Shown: piece by piece, positions 1-7,898 of the stretch
Numbering within the stretch: position 1 is the first letter of the stretch
Layout: the number at the start of each line of letters is the position of its first letter
DNA from: Shewanella basaltis
GTDB lineage: Bacteria; Pseudomonadota; Gammaproteobacteria; Enterobacterales; Shewanellaceae
NCBI RefSeq assembly: GCF_023283885.1
Contig: NZ_JAKILA010000012.1
Coordinates: forward strand, 1-64,000
DNA length: 64,000 bases
Direction of reading: 5' to 3'
Notes under the pieces: generated by a model
The model's input: the letters and a program-made list of their open reading frames with translations, nothing else
The model's database searches: none
Told to the model about the DNA's origin: nothing
Made by a program: the position numbers and the translations under genes

Positions 1-64
1 CAGTCGGTAGAGCAGTTGGCTTTTAACCAATTGGTCGAAGGTTCGAATCCTTCACGACCCACCA
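1..64 (+). tRNA. tRNA-Lys (anticodon UUU), 5' end cut by window edge
   Basis: This is identical to the 3' part of the complete copies at 347 and 786. It contains the second half of the D arm, the anticodon arm with loop CTTTTAA (anticodon TTT), the T arm GGTTCGAATCC and the encoded 3' CCA. The first 12 nt of the acceptor and D arm lie before the window. It is the first visible gene of a tandem tRNA-Lys array. Confidence 0.93.
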
Positions 65-107
65 CTTTTTTGAATCGTGGTTAAAGAATTTAAACGTAAT
101 ACTAGAT

Positions 108-346
108 GGGTCGTTAGATCAGCGGGTCTTGAAACATAGACAGTTGGCTTTTGCTCCAGTAAGCGATAAAGCTTATAAAACCAGAATGGGTCGTTAGTTC
201 AGTCGGTCTTGAAACGTAGACAGTTGGCTTTTGCTCCAGTAAGCGATAAAGCTTATAAAACCAGATGGGTCGTTAGCTCAGCGGGTCTTGAAACATAGAC
301 AGTTGGCTTTTGTTCCAGTAAGTGATGAAGCTTATAAAACCAGAAT
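108..346 (+). repeat. Three tandem ~80-bp tRNA-Lys-derived units
   Basis: Units start at 108, 188 and 267 (80, 79 and 80 bp). Each begins with about 19 nt equal or nearly equal to the 5' end of the neighbouring tRNA-Lys (GGGTCGTTAGCTCAGTCGG). A 14-nt block (TCTTGAAACATAGA) follows, then a copy of the anticodon-arm start (CAGTTGGCTTTT), then unrelated sequence with a small hairpin TAAGC-GATAAA-GCTTA. There is no T arm, no 3' acceptor strand and no CCA, so these cannot fold as tRNAs. They follow a 43-nt post-tRNA spacer that is nearly repeated after the second tRNA. Function is unknown; they may be recombination debris or transcribed spacer RNA. Confidence 0.9.
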
Positions 347-422
347 GGGTCGTTAGCTCAGTCGGTAGAGCAGTTGGCTTTTAACCAATTGGTCGAAGGT
401 TCGAATCCTTCACGACCCACCA
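347..422 (+). tRNA. tRNA-Lys (anticodon UUU)
   Basis: This is a complete 76-nt cloverleaf. The acceptor strands GGGTCGT and ACGACCC pair perfectly, the anticodon loop is CTTTTAA, the T loop is TTCGAAT and the CCA is encoded. It sits between the first set of tRNA-derived repeat units and a second set. It probably belongs to one polycistronic tRNA transcript whose promoter is upstream of the window. Confidence 0.97.
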
Positions 423-465
423 CTTTTTTAAATCGTGGTTAAAGAATTTAAAGGTTGTATCAGAT

Positions 466-785
466 GGGTCATTAGCTCAGCGGGTCTTGAAACATAGACA
501 GTTTGCTTTTTCTCCAGTAAGCGATAAAGCTTATAAAACCAGAATGGGTCGTTAGCTCAGTCGGTCTTGAAACATAGACAGTTGGCTTTTGCTCCAGTAA
601 GCGATAAAGCTTATAAAACTAAAATGGGTCGTTAGCTCAGTCGGTCTTGAAACATAGACAGTTGGCTTTTGATCCAGTAAGCGATAAAGCTTATAAAACT
701 AAAATGGGTCGTTAGCTCAGTCGGTCTTGAAACATAGACAGTTGGCTTTTGATCCAGTAAGCGATAAAGCTTATAAAACCAGAAT
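466..785 (+). repeat. Four tandem 80-bp tRNA-Lys-derived units
   Basis: Units start at 466, 546, 626 and 706, each exactly 80 bp and abutting. They have the same architecture as the three units at 108-346: a tRNA-Lys 5' end of 19 nt, a 14-nt insert, CAGTTGGCTTTT, and a hairpin-bearing tail. The last two share GATCCAG where the others have GCTCCAG, and the tails of units 546 and 626 read ACTAAA instead of ACCAGA. The set is therefore still diverging or recombining. The final unit runs directly into the next intact tRNA at 786. Confidence 0.9.
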
Positions 786-861
786 GGGTCGTTAGCTCAG
801 TCGGTAGAGCAGTTGGCTTTTAACCAATTGGTCGAAGGTTCGAATCCTTCACGACCCACCA
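786..861 (+). tRNA. tRNA-Lys (anticodon UUU)
   Basis: A complete 76-nt copy identical to that at 347-422, with perfectly paired acceptor stem, TTT anticodon and encoded CCA. It is the last intact tRNA of the array. Downstream sequence after the CCA differs from the spacer found after the other two copies. Confidence 0.97.
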
Positions 862-1293
862 CTTCTTGATATCCCTTCTTCAATATTCATGAAATACCTA
901 CTTAATAGTTTAAAATAAAATCAGACCTGTTCTGCGTCAGCTAATATTTTAAAATACATATAATTTGTATTATTCAACGTTTAATTTATACCTAAAAATC
1001 CAAATGGGTCGTTAGCTCAGTGGTTTTGGTTTACTGTTATTTGGATTTAAATCAACAACTGCATTTGGCTTTTTATCCATTGATCTAAGATTTTTATTTT
1101 AGTCTCTTCATCGTTTTGCAACGTGTATCTTCACTGACCTAGGCAGTTTGCCTCCACTGGTATTTTCTCCTTAATGGCAGGCATTCACTTTTGCTTGTCT
1201 ACTTTTGTCTCATAGACTTATTGCTAATGTTACTTGATTGTTAATTCAACGATATTGCATAGGATTAGAATAAAATCAACAAGGGAGAAAATA
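862..1293. other. Intergenic region with a decayed tRNA-derived unit
   Basis: A 432-bp AT-rich stretch between the tRNA array and the porin gene. At 1006-1024 the tRNA-Lys 5' end reappears (GGGTCGTTAGCTCAG). At about 1057-1076 a block resembling the TTGGCTTTTGATCCA part of the 80-bp units is visible, so about 1006-1090 looks like a degenerate eighth unit. No coding sequence is supported. The porin promoter must lie near 1200-1280, but I cannot fix it. Confidence 0.7.
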
Positions 1294-2445
1294 ATGAAAC
1301 AAGCAAAATTAAGTTTGTATATTGCAAGCGCGTTATTGGTTATGAGTGGGGGAGCTCAAGCTGAAACCGATATGACATTTGGTGGGTATATTAAAGCTGA
1401 TGTGATGTTCAGTGATTATGGCAATGGGGCGCCAGAGTCGGGAGCACTTTCACGTCAATTTTATGTACCTGGTACGATTTATGGCACAGAAGGAAATGGC
1501 GAACAGGTAGTCGATTTTCATGCGAGAGAGTCTCGTTTTAACTTTAAAACGGTTACTGATGTAGATGGTCATAAATTAACTGGTTTTATTGAGTTAGATT
1601 TTATGACCCATACCGACGGTAATGAACGTGTGTCGAACAGTTATTCGCCTAGAATACGACATGCATTTGTGAGCTATGATGAGTGGACAGTTGGCCAAAC
1701 TTGGACAACGTTTCAAAACCCTGGTGCATTACCCGAAAATTTAGATTTTGTCGGTGCAGCAGATGGAACGCCTTTTGTGAGGCAATCGCTGATCCGTTAT
1801 AGCAGTGGAAATTGGCAGTTTGCAGTTGAAAATCCAGAAACGACAGTCACTCCGTTTGGCGGCGGGGCTCGTATTACCAGTGGTAGTGGCGTCGTCCCTG
1901 ATGTTATTGGACGTTATAATTTCAGCACGTCTAATGGCTCATCATTTTCAGCAGCAGCCATCCTTAGGCAGCTCAATGTTGAGCAAGTCATAGGTGGAAC
2001 TACTTATGATTCGTCTGAGATGGGATATGGTGTCAGTTTTGCCGGTGTGATACCCGTCGGAAAAGATGATTTTAGATTTACTGCAACATACGGTGAAGGG
2101 CTAGGCCGATATATGGCGTTAAATTATGTCAATGCAGGTGTGATTGATGCCGACGGTGATATTCAGGCGATTAAGTCATTTGGGGGATTTGTCTCTTATC
2201 GTCATTGGTGGAATGATCAATGGCGGTCAAGTGTGACTTTCTCTGGTTTTTCAGCTGACAACGATGTTGCGTTGACCGGTGAAGCGGTGAACAAGTCAGC
2301 CTATTCAGCTTACGTTAATTTGTTGTACTCTCCCTCTAAACCCGTCACTTTTGGTGTGGAATTTATGCATGCACTTAATGAGCTTGAAAATGGCTTTGAA
2401 GGTGACTTAAATCGAATCATTTTCTCAGCTAAATACGTTTTGTAG
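1294..2445 (+). CDS. DcaP-like outer-membrane porin
   Basis: A 383-residue protein with a signal peptide (hydrophobic segment SLYIASALLVM ending AQA). A mature beta-rich domain starts FGGYIKADVM and ends in an aromatic-hydrophobic KYVL, as expected for an outer-membrane barrel. The motifs VGQTWTTFQNP and LDFVGAADGTPFVRQ are typical of the trimeric DcaP channel family, which passes small anionic solutes; the substrate here is not known. The start at 1294 is chosen over an upstream in-frame start at 1234 because AAGGGAG lies just before it and the signal peptide begins there. It is monocistronic and ends at a strong hairpin. Confidence 0.85.
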   Translation: MKQAKLSLYIASALLVMSGGAQAETDMTFGGYIKADVMFSDYGNGAPESGALSRQFYVPGTIYGTEGNGEQVVDFHARESRFNFKTVTDVDGHKLTGFIELDFMTHTDGNERVSNSYSPRIRHAFVSYDEWTVGQTWTTFQNPGALPENLDFVGAADGTPFVRQSLIRYSSGNWQFAVENPETTVTPFGGGARITSGSGVVPDVIGRYNFSTSNGSSFSAAAILRQLNVEQVIGGTTYDSSEMGYGVSFAGVIPVGKDDFRFTATYGEGLGRYMALNYVNAGVIDADGDIQAIKSFGGFVSYRHWWNDQWRSSVTFSGFSADNDVALTGEAVNKSAYSAYVNLLYSPSKPVTFGVEFMHALNELENGFEGDLNRIIFSAKYVL

Positions 2446-2458
2446 ATACTGTAATAAA

Positions 2459-2485
2459 GCAAAAGGCAACCTAGTTGCCTTTTGC
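2459..2485. terminator. Bidirectional intrinsic terminator, porin / grxA
   Basis: A perfect 12-bp inverted repeat (GCAAAAGGCAAC / GTTGCCTTTTGC) with a 3-nt loop lies between the convergent porin and grxA genes. The AAAA/TTTT tracts inside the stem fit use from both sides. Confidence 0.85.
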
Positions 2486-2499
2486 TTATCGTATGGGTT

Positions 2500-2760
2500 C
2501 TAGTTTAGTAAGTTGTTCTGACGAACATAAGCTTCAAAATCAGTGCAACCACCAATTGGCTTCTCGTCAATAAAGATTTGCGGCACAGTTTCTACTGTTT
2601 TACCTACACTTTTTGACAGGTCAGCTTTAGTAATTCCTTCCGCATGAATATCAACGTATTTAAACTTAAAGTCTTCTCTTTGAGCTGCAAGTTTTTCAGA
2701 CAGTTCAACAGCACGAACACAATATGGGCAGCCTGGACGGCCAAAAATAACTACAAACAT
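2500..2760 (-). CDS. grxA: Glutaredoxin 1 (GrxA)
   Basis: An 86-residue dithiol glutaredoxin with the redox motif CPYC at residues 11-14 and the cis-proline TVP motif near residue 58. Length and sequence match the GrxA subfamily, which reduces ribonucleotide reductase and mixed disulfides using glutathione in the cytoplasm. It is transcribed toward the porin and separated from radD by 78 bp on the same strand, so co-transcription with radD is possible. The call rests on the CPYC motif, the length and GG(C/T)(T/S)D near the C terminus. Confidence 0.95.
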   Translation of the reverse strand: MFVVIFGRPGCPYCVRAVELSEKLAAQREDFKFKYVDIHAEGITKADLSKSVGKTVETVPQIFIDEKPIGGCTDFEAYVRQNNLLN

Positions 2761-2838
2761 GGTAACTCCTGTTTAGTGATATGAGCATTTTATACCACAT
2801 GAGCTTTTTAATTCATAATCCGTAGCAATTAATTTTGT

Positions 2839-4590
2839 TTAACTCATGTCGATTTTATATTTGCCTTGATAGTCAAAAAAGGACTCAATTAAATCCCAGC
2901 GCTGTTTATTTTTTTTTAGCAATAATAGGTCTGGTTTTCTAAAACGGGCTTTATCGGCTAATACATCGTTGGCATGATTATATTGTGGATGTACTAAGCC
3001 TGGGGTGCGAGTGTGATTTAACACAAACACAGCATAAAATGCGCGGCGTTGCGCTGGCGTGGAAAATTGAAATACTTGCTTGAAGTCGTTACCTTCAATG
3101 TCAATGTATTGAATAACTAGCTTTTCATCTTGGCAAAGTAACAACATCTCTTGGCATTTAAATAAATGATGATGTTGGGCGTTTAATACTTGTTTGAGGC
3201 GTTTGTCAGGGTCAATCAATGTTGACTGACAAGTTTGGCAAATACGCGCAGCTATGTCATTGTCAGCGCCGCAGTCAGGGCAAGATTTTGAACGAAAGCG
3301 AAAGTCACATTGTACTGCGTCATCAATCAGTCCTTGGCAGCGTCTTCCAAAGTGTTCGATGATGTCGCCATCTGCATCAACGAGCCCCCAAAATGTATTG
3401 GCAAAGTGACAAACCGGGCAATGCACTTGTACCGGGACTGATTTGCTATTGGGCTTAGCTTGGCCTACTTCGGGGTAAAATAAATCATAACCATTGGCAG
3501 CATAATCGATAATGAGGCAATCAGCTTTGTTATTAGCTAATCGCAAGCCACGCCCCACCATTTGTTGGAATAAACTTATTGATGCGGTGGGCCTAAGAAT
3601 CGCTATCAGGTCAATATGTGGGGCATCAAACCCCGTTGTGAGTACTGCAACATTGACTATAAATTTAAGTTGCTTGTGTTTAAATCGTTCAATAATGTCA
3701 TCACGCTCTGCATGGGGGGTATTTGCGGTGATGAGTGCTGCATCGTCATCCATTAGTGCCATGATTTCATCAGCATGACGCACGGTTGCTGCAAAAATAA
3801 GTACTCCTTGGCGTTGTTGGGCTAACTGTTTTACTTGCTTAATAATGGCGGTGGTGGCTCGTCCCTGGTAGTTCAGTAAGTTGTCAATTTCTGTTGGCGG
3901 ATATTCATGGGTTTCTGGTGCTGTTAAGCGACTAAAATCGTATTGAGCGCTGAGACCATCAAAGACGATTGGTTGTGTTAAATACCCTTTTTTTATCAAT
4001 GGCCGCATTGGTAACTCAAAAATGCATTTTTCAAATACTGGTTTATCTGTGTTACCGACTTTACCGTGATAATGGTGTCGGTATATCCATCCTAGCCCCA
4101 ATCGATAAGGTGTTGCTGTTAGCCCCAATAGTTTTATTTGTGGGTTTGTTGTTCGTAAATGAGTGAGGATCTGTTGATACTGACTGCTTGTATCTGTGCT
4201 GACTCGGTGGCATTCATCAATAATGACTAGAGAGAATGCTTGGTTAAATTGTTCCAGTGCTCGGGACGCCGACTGGACACTGGCAACAACCGTTTTGCCA
4301 TTGGCTTTTTTTTGTTTAAGACCTGCGGAATAAATATTGGCATCTTGTGTCAATAAGCCTACTTTTTCAGCATTTTGTGCAACTAACTCTTTTACATGAG
4401 TGAGCACTAATACATTACCATTTGCGATCCTTGCTAGTTCAGCGATGACAATGCTCTTTCCTGCGCCTGTTGGTAAAACTAATACCGCAGATAAGCTACT
4501 TTGCTTAAAGTGCGTGACAGCGGCATCTACAGCTTGCTGTTGATATTCTCGCAACTGGATTGTCGTTGTTGTTTGGGCTTGGTCTTTCAA
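2839..4590 (-). CDS. radD: RadD-family superfamily-2 helicase
   Basis: A 583-residue DEAD/DEAH-type ATPase. Walker A is LPTGAGKS (41-46 core) and motif II is DECH (125-128). Motif III (TATPYR) and a RecA-like C domain with motif VI Q..GRGLR follow. The C terminus carries two zinc-binding Cys clusters (CPVC...C and CPDCG...CQTC) at about 392-460. The length and Cys clusters fit E. coli RadD (YejH), a DNA repair protein that works with SSB and RecA. The extreme C terminus here (FDYQGKYKIDMS) differs from the usual end, so SSB contact is not evident. Confidence 0.9.
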   Translation of the reverse strand: MKDQAQTTTTIQLREYQQQAVDAAVTHFKQSSLSAVLVLPTGAGKSIVIAELARIANGNVLVLTHVKELVAQNAEKVGLLTQDANIYSAGLKQKKANGKTVVASVQSASRALEQFNQAFSLVIIDECHRVSTDTSSQYQQILTHLRTTNPQIKLLGLTATPYRLGLGWIYRHHYHGKVGNTDKPVFEKCIFELPMRPLIKKGYLTQPIVFDGLSAQYDFSRLTAPETHEYPPTEIDNLLNYQGRATTAIIKQVKQLAQQRQGVLIFAATVRHADEIMALMDDDAALITANTPHAERDDIIERFKHKQLKFIVNVAVLTTGFDAPHIDLIAILRPTASISLFQQMVGRGLRLANNKADCLIIDYAANGYDLFYPEVGQAKPNSKSVPVQVHCPVCHFANTFWGLVDADGDIIEHFGRRCQGLIDDAVQCDFRFRSKSCPDCGADNDIAARICQTCQSTLIDPDKRLKQVLNAQHHHLFKCQEMLLLCQDEKLVIQYIDIEGNDFKQVFQFSTPAQRRAFYAVFVLNHTRTPGLVHPQYNHANDVLADKARFRKPDLLLLKKNKQRWDLIESFFDYQGKYKIDMS

Positions 4591-4800
4591 AATGAGTATT
4601 AAGCTTAAATTGAGTTGTTAATTGAGAAACAAAGAGCTTAAGAGGATAAAGCCGACTTGGCAATCTTTAACCACGTGACGGTTGAAAATGCCGTTTGCTT
4701 TGACGAGTAAATCACTTTTATTTTTCTAGGGTTAGTGTAGATTTATGATTAGTGTTCAAGCGTAATTATTATAATAACAATAACTTCTCAAGGGGGCTTT

Positions 4801-5205
4801 ATGCGCTATGTATTAGCATTCACATTGTTGATAATGAGTCATGTTGTTATGGCAGAGCAGGGGCTAGTTGTTGAAATATCAATTGAAGAAAGTGCAAAGC
4901 ATTCACTGGATGTGACAGCCTCAATGTCAAAAATTTTAATGGGATTAAACGAAACCGTATCGGTGGATGTTGAAGGTGATTATGGTGTCACTATCGTTTC
5001 TAAACAGCTGCAAGGTAAGAGAGTGAATTTACTTGTGAGTTTGCACGATCAATCCAATGGCGCCCCACAACTTATCGGTGATAAAACGTTGAAATTAACT
5101 GTAGGTCGTTCAAGCCATTACAAGTTAACGTCTAATGATCATGTATATCGAGTCAATGTTGATACTCGTTATGGTGAATTAGAGACAGATAACGCAGAAA
5201 AGTGA
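4801..5205 (+). CDS. Small exported protein of unknown function
   Basis: A 134-residue protein with a clear signal peptide (hydrophobic LAFTLLIMSHVVMA, cleavage after MA at about 18). The mature part is beta-strand-rich (VEGDYGVTIVSKQ, GKRVNLLVSLHDQ, LKLTVGRSSHYKL) and has no cysteines or transmembrane helix, suggesting a soluble periplasmic or surface protein. AAGGGGG sits 6 nt before the ATG. It stands alone between radD (divergent) and a repeat element. I do not recognise the family. Confidence 0.75.
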   Translation: MRYVLAFTLLIMSHVVMAEQGLVVEISIEESAKHSLDVTASMSKILMGLNETVSVDVEGDYGVTIVSKQLQGKRVNLLVSLHDQSNGAPQLIGDKTLKLTVGRSSHYKLTSNDHVYRVNVDTRYGELETDNAEK

Positions 5206-5385
5206 TGGAGAATGATTATCTTTGAGGGCTATTTGTCCGAGTTAATCATGGGTCACGCTATATTTAGCGTTTTTACGGCGTTATCGACTTTTATAGCAAT
5301 AACAACATTTCAATATCGTGAGTTATGTAGCTGACTCGAGGCCGGTTTGTAACAACATGCCGTTAGCATAAGTCAGATCTTAAAT
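5206..5385. other. Intergenic segment with a fragment of a dispersed repeat
   Basis: There is no coding sequence here. About 5264-5315 (TTTTTACGGCGTTATCGAC followed by AATAACAACA) resembles 55755-55795 in the long repeat element downstream of the kinase gene. This looks like a fragment of the same dispersed element family. Confidence 0.45.
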
Positions 5386-5585
5386 TAACCTCAACTCTGG
5401 ATAATAGATGTATTGATAACGATATAAATCAATAGATTGACTAAAATCCACTGTCAAGCTTGTGATTTGTTTTGCTAACAAGGCGAATTAACGCGTCAAT
5501 AGCTAGCCTATTGCAAGTTAATTCAACGCAGTGAGGAAGGCAAAGGACTGCTTGAAAGGCGTTTGTTATCCAGAGCTGAGGTTAA
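5386..5585. repeat. MITE-like inverted-repeat element
   Basis: A 200-bp segment bounded by 20-bp imperfect inverted repeats: TTAACCTCAACTCTGGATAA at 5386-5405 and TTATCCAGAGCTGAGGTTAA at 5566-5585, with a single mismatch. A second internal palindrome is centred near 5505 (CAATAG...CTATTG flanked by GAATTAAC...GTTAATTC). It has no ORF. The architecture fits a non-autonomous miniature element. Confidence 0.75.
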
Positions 5586-5609
5586 ATTAGGCTGTCGCGA
5601 GATAAAAAA

Positions 5610-5628
5610 GGCCCCTCATTGAGGGGCC
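5610..5628 (-). terminator. Intrinsic terminator of acs
   Basis: Stem GGCCCCTC/GAGGGGCC with a 3-nt loop, followed on the minus strand by TTTTTT. It lies 39 nt after the acs stop codon. Confidence 0.9.
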
Positions 5629-5666
5629 AAGAGAGAAATTGGTCAAGATTTCTCAGGGTGGAATGG

Positions 5667-7619
5667 TTATTCGGTTTTGTTTAAACGCGTTTCAATAAGG
5701 CTGTCAATAACGGCTGGATCTGCCAGTGTTGAAGAGTCCCCTAAATTAGTCACTTCGTTTGCGGCTATTTTACGTAAGAAACGACGCATGATTTTTCCAG
5801 AGCGTGTTTTAGGTAGACCACTTGCCCATTGAATTAAATCTGGAGTCGCCAATGCGCCAATTTCTTTTCGTACCCATTGGCGTAACTCTTGACGAAGTTC
5901 TTCAGTTGGCTCTATACCACGAGTCAAGGTCACGTAAGCATAGATACCTTGGCCTTTAATATCATGTGGGTAGCCTACAACAGCGGCCTCAGCAACTAGC
6001 TCATGGGCAACTAACGCGCTTTCGACTTCTGCAGTACCTAGGCGGTGGCCCGACACGTTAATGACGTCATCAACACGACCAGTAATCCAGTAATAACCGT
6101 CTTCGTCACGACGTGCGCCATCACCTGTAAAGTACATTCCGCGGAACGTTTTAAAGTAGGTTAGGGCGAATCTGTCATGGTCTCCGTATACTGTGCGCAT
6201 TTGGCCTGGCCATGAGTCAAGAATCACTAGGTTACCTTCTGTTGCGCCTTCAACAATATTGCCCATATTGTCCACTAGCGCTGGTTGAACGCCAAAAAAT
6301 GGTCGAGTAGCTGAGCCAGGTTTCGTGTCTGTTGCGCCAGGCAGCGGACTAATTAAAATACCGCCGGTTTCGGTTTGCCACCATGTGTCGACGATAGGGC
6401 AATTTTCATGACCGATCACCTCATGGTACCAACGCCAAGCTTCTGGGTTAATGGGTTCGCCAACTGAACCCATTATGCGTAATGAGTCACCTTTATAATT
6501 GCTAAATTGTTCTTTACCTTCAGCCATTAATGCACGGATTAACGTCGGTGCAGTGTATAAAATATTCACTTTATGGCGGTCAATCATTTCACCAAGGCGC
6601 GCAGGAGTTGGGTGGTTGGGTACGCCTTCATGAATTAGCACGGTCGCAGCGTTGGCAAGCGGGCCATAGACCATATAAGAGTGGCCGGTAATCCATCCTA
6701 CATCGGCAGTACACCAGTAGACTTCATCTGCCTTGTAATCAAATACATATTCGTGTGTCATTGAGGCATAAACCATGTAACCGCCAGTGGTGTGTAATAC
6801 ACCTTTGGGATTACCTGTTGAGCCTGAGGTATACAGTAAAAATAGTGGATCTTCTGCGTTCATTTCAACGGGGGTGCAATACTCTGATGCTACTTCCATT
6901 AATGAATGCCACCACACATCGCGACCTTCAACCCAGTCAATGTCGCCACCGGTACGTTTTAATACAATGACTTTTTCGACACAATCGACATCAGGGTGTG
7001 AAAGTGCTTCATCAATGCTGCGTTTTAGTGGAATTTTACGCCCGCCGCGTACACCTTCGTCTGCTGTAATTAACACTCTTGATTTACCATCAATGACACG
7101 TGAGGCAATAGAATCAGGAGAGAATCCGCCAAACACGACAGAATGAATGGCACCGATACGAGCACAGGCTAACATTGCAACAGCTGCTTCTGGCACCATA
7201 GGCATGTAGATAGTGACGACATCACCTTTACCAACACCTTGACTGCGAAGGGCATTGGCAAATTTACAGACGTCGGCATGCAATTGAGCATACGTGATTT
7301 TACGCTGCTCATTGGCGTTATCGCCTTCCCAAATAATCGCTATTTTGTCTGCGTGTACTTCAAGATGGCGGTCTAGACAATTGGCTGACGCATTCAGCGT
7401 GCCGTCATAAAACCAGTTAATCGATAAATTGTGATCATCAAATGAGGTCTTTTTGATCTTAGTATAAGGTTTAATCCAATCGATACGTTTGCCGTGTTCT
7501 CTCCAAAAACCTTCTGGATTAACGATGGACTCCTGGTACATTTTCTTATATTGATCATTATTAACCAGTGCGTTATCTGCAATGTCACTAGGAACTTTGT
7601 AAAGAGACTGCGAGCTCAT
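5667..7619 (-). CDS. acs: Acetyl-CoA synthetase
   Basis: A 650-residue acyl-adenylate-forming enzyme that makes acetyl-CoA from acetate, ATP and CoA. The adenylation motif [10 protein letters not shown] sits at about 264-274. [15 protein letters not shown] and WWQTETGG form the acetate/AMP pocket. The C-terminal [11 protein letters not shown] carries the catalytic, acetylation-controlled lysine near residue 609. Length is the family standard. It is divergent from the CrbS-like kinase at 7899, which in related bacteria activates acs through CrbR, so genome position supports the regulatory link. GAAAGGGAAG precedes the start. Confidence 0.98.
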   Translation of the reverse strand: MSSQSLYKVPSDIADNALVNNDQYKKMYQESIVNPEGFWREHGKRIDWIKPYTKIKKTSFDDHNLSINWFYDGTLNASANCLDRHLEVHADKIAIIWEGDNANEQRKITYAQLHADVCKFANALRSQGVGKGDVVTIYMPMVPEAAVAMLACARIGAIHSVVFGGFSPDSIASRVIDGKSRVLITADEGVRGGRKIPLKRSIDEALSHPDVDCVEKVIVLKRTGGDIDWVEGRDVWWHSLMEVASEYCTPVEMNAEDPLFLLYTSGSTGNPKGVLHTTGGYMVYASMTHEYVFDYKADEVYWCTADVGWITGHSYMVYGPLANAATVLIHEGVPNHPTPARLGEMIDRHKVNILYTAPTLIRALMAEGKEQFSNYKGDSLRIMGSVGEPINPEAWRWYHEVIGHENCPIVDTWWQTETGGILISPLPGATDTKPGSATRPFFGVQPALVDNMGNIVEGATEGNLVILDSWPGQMRTVYGDHDRFALTYFKTFRGMYFTGDGARRDEDGYYWITGRVDDVINVSGHRLGTAEVESALVAHELVAEAAVVGYPHDIKGQGIYAYVTLTRGIEPTEELRQELRQWVRKEIGALATPDLIQWASGLPKTRSGKIMRRFLRKIAANEVTNLGDSSTLADPAVIDSLIETRLNKTE

Positions 7620-7683
7620 AGGGGCTTCCCTTTCTAAAAATGGCGTGGGTAAAGTATCATCTGCAACTGACTACTAACACTAT

Positions 7684-7697
7684 TAGACCTTGGTCTA
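7684..7697. promoter_or_regulatory. Palindrome in the acs-crbS divergent promoter region
   Basis: TAGACC-TT-GGTCTA, a perfect 6-bp inverted repeat with a 2-bp spacer, 65 bp upstream of the acs start. Its position suits an activator site for acs. Assignment to the LuxR-type regulator CrbR is inference only. Confidence 0.35.
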
Positions 7698-7898
7698 GTT
7701 TTAAAATGTCCTTTATATTTAGTCTGTTGCACGTGTTACAGTGCTAAGGTTTAGGGGCGAATTATGAGCAAATAACGCCGTTTTACCTTGTTTGGCTTGT
7801 TTTATGCTAATTGCACGAGATGTTGATTGAAATAAAATGGCTTGTTAATCGCCTTACTTTTATCGCCCAGATAATAATAAAATGATAGCGGATGTCTG

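Noticed and set aside
108..785. The seven ~80-bp units as tRNA genes or as a CRISPR array
   Set aside because: They lack the T arm, 3' acceptor strand and CCA, so they cannot be tRNAs. The whole unit repeats without unique spacers, which excludes CRISPR.
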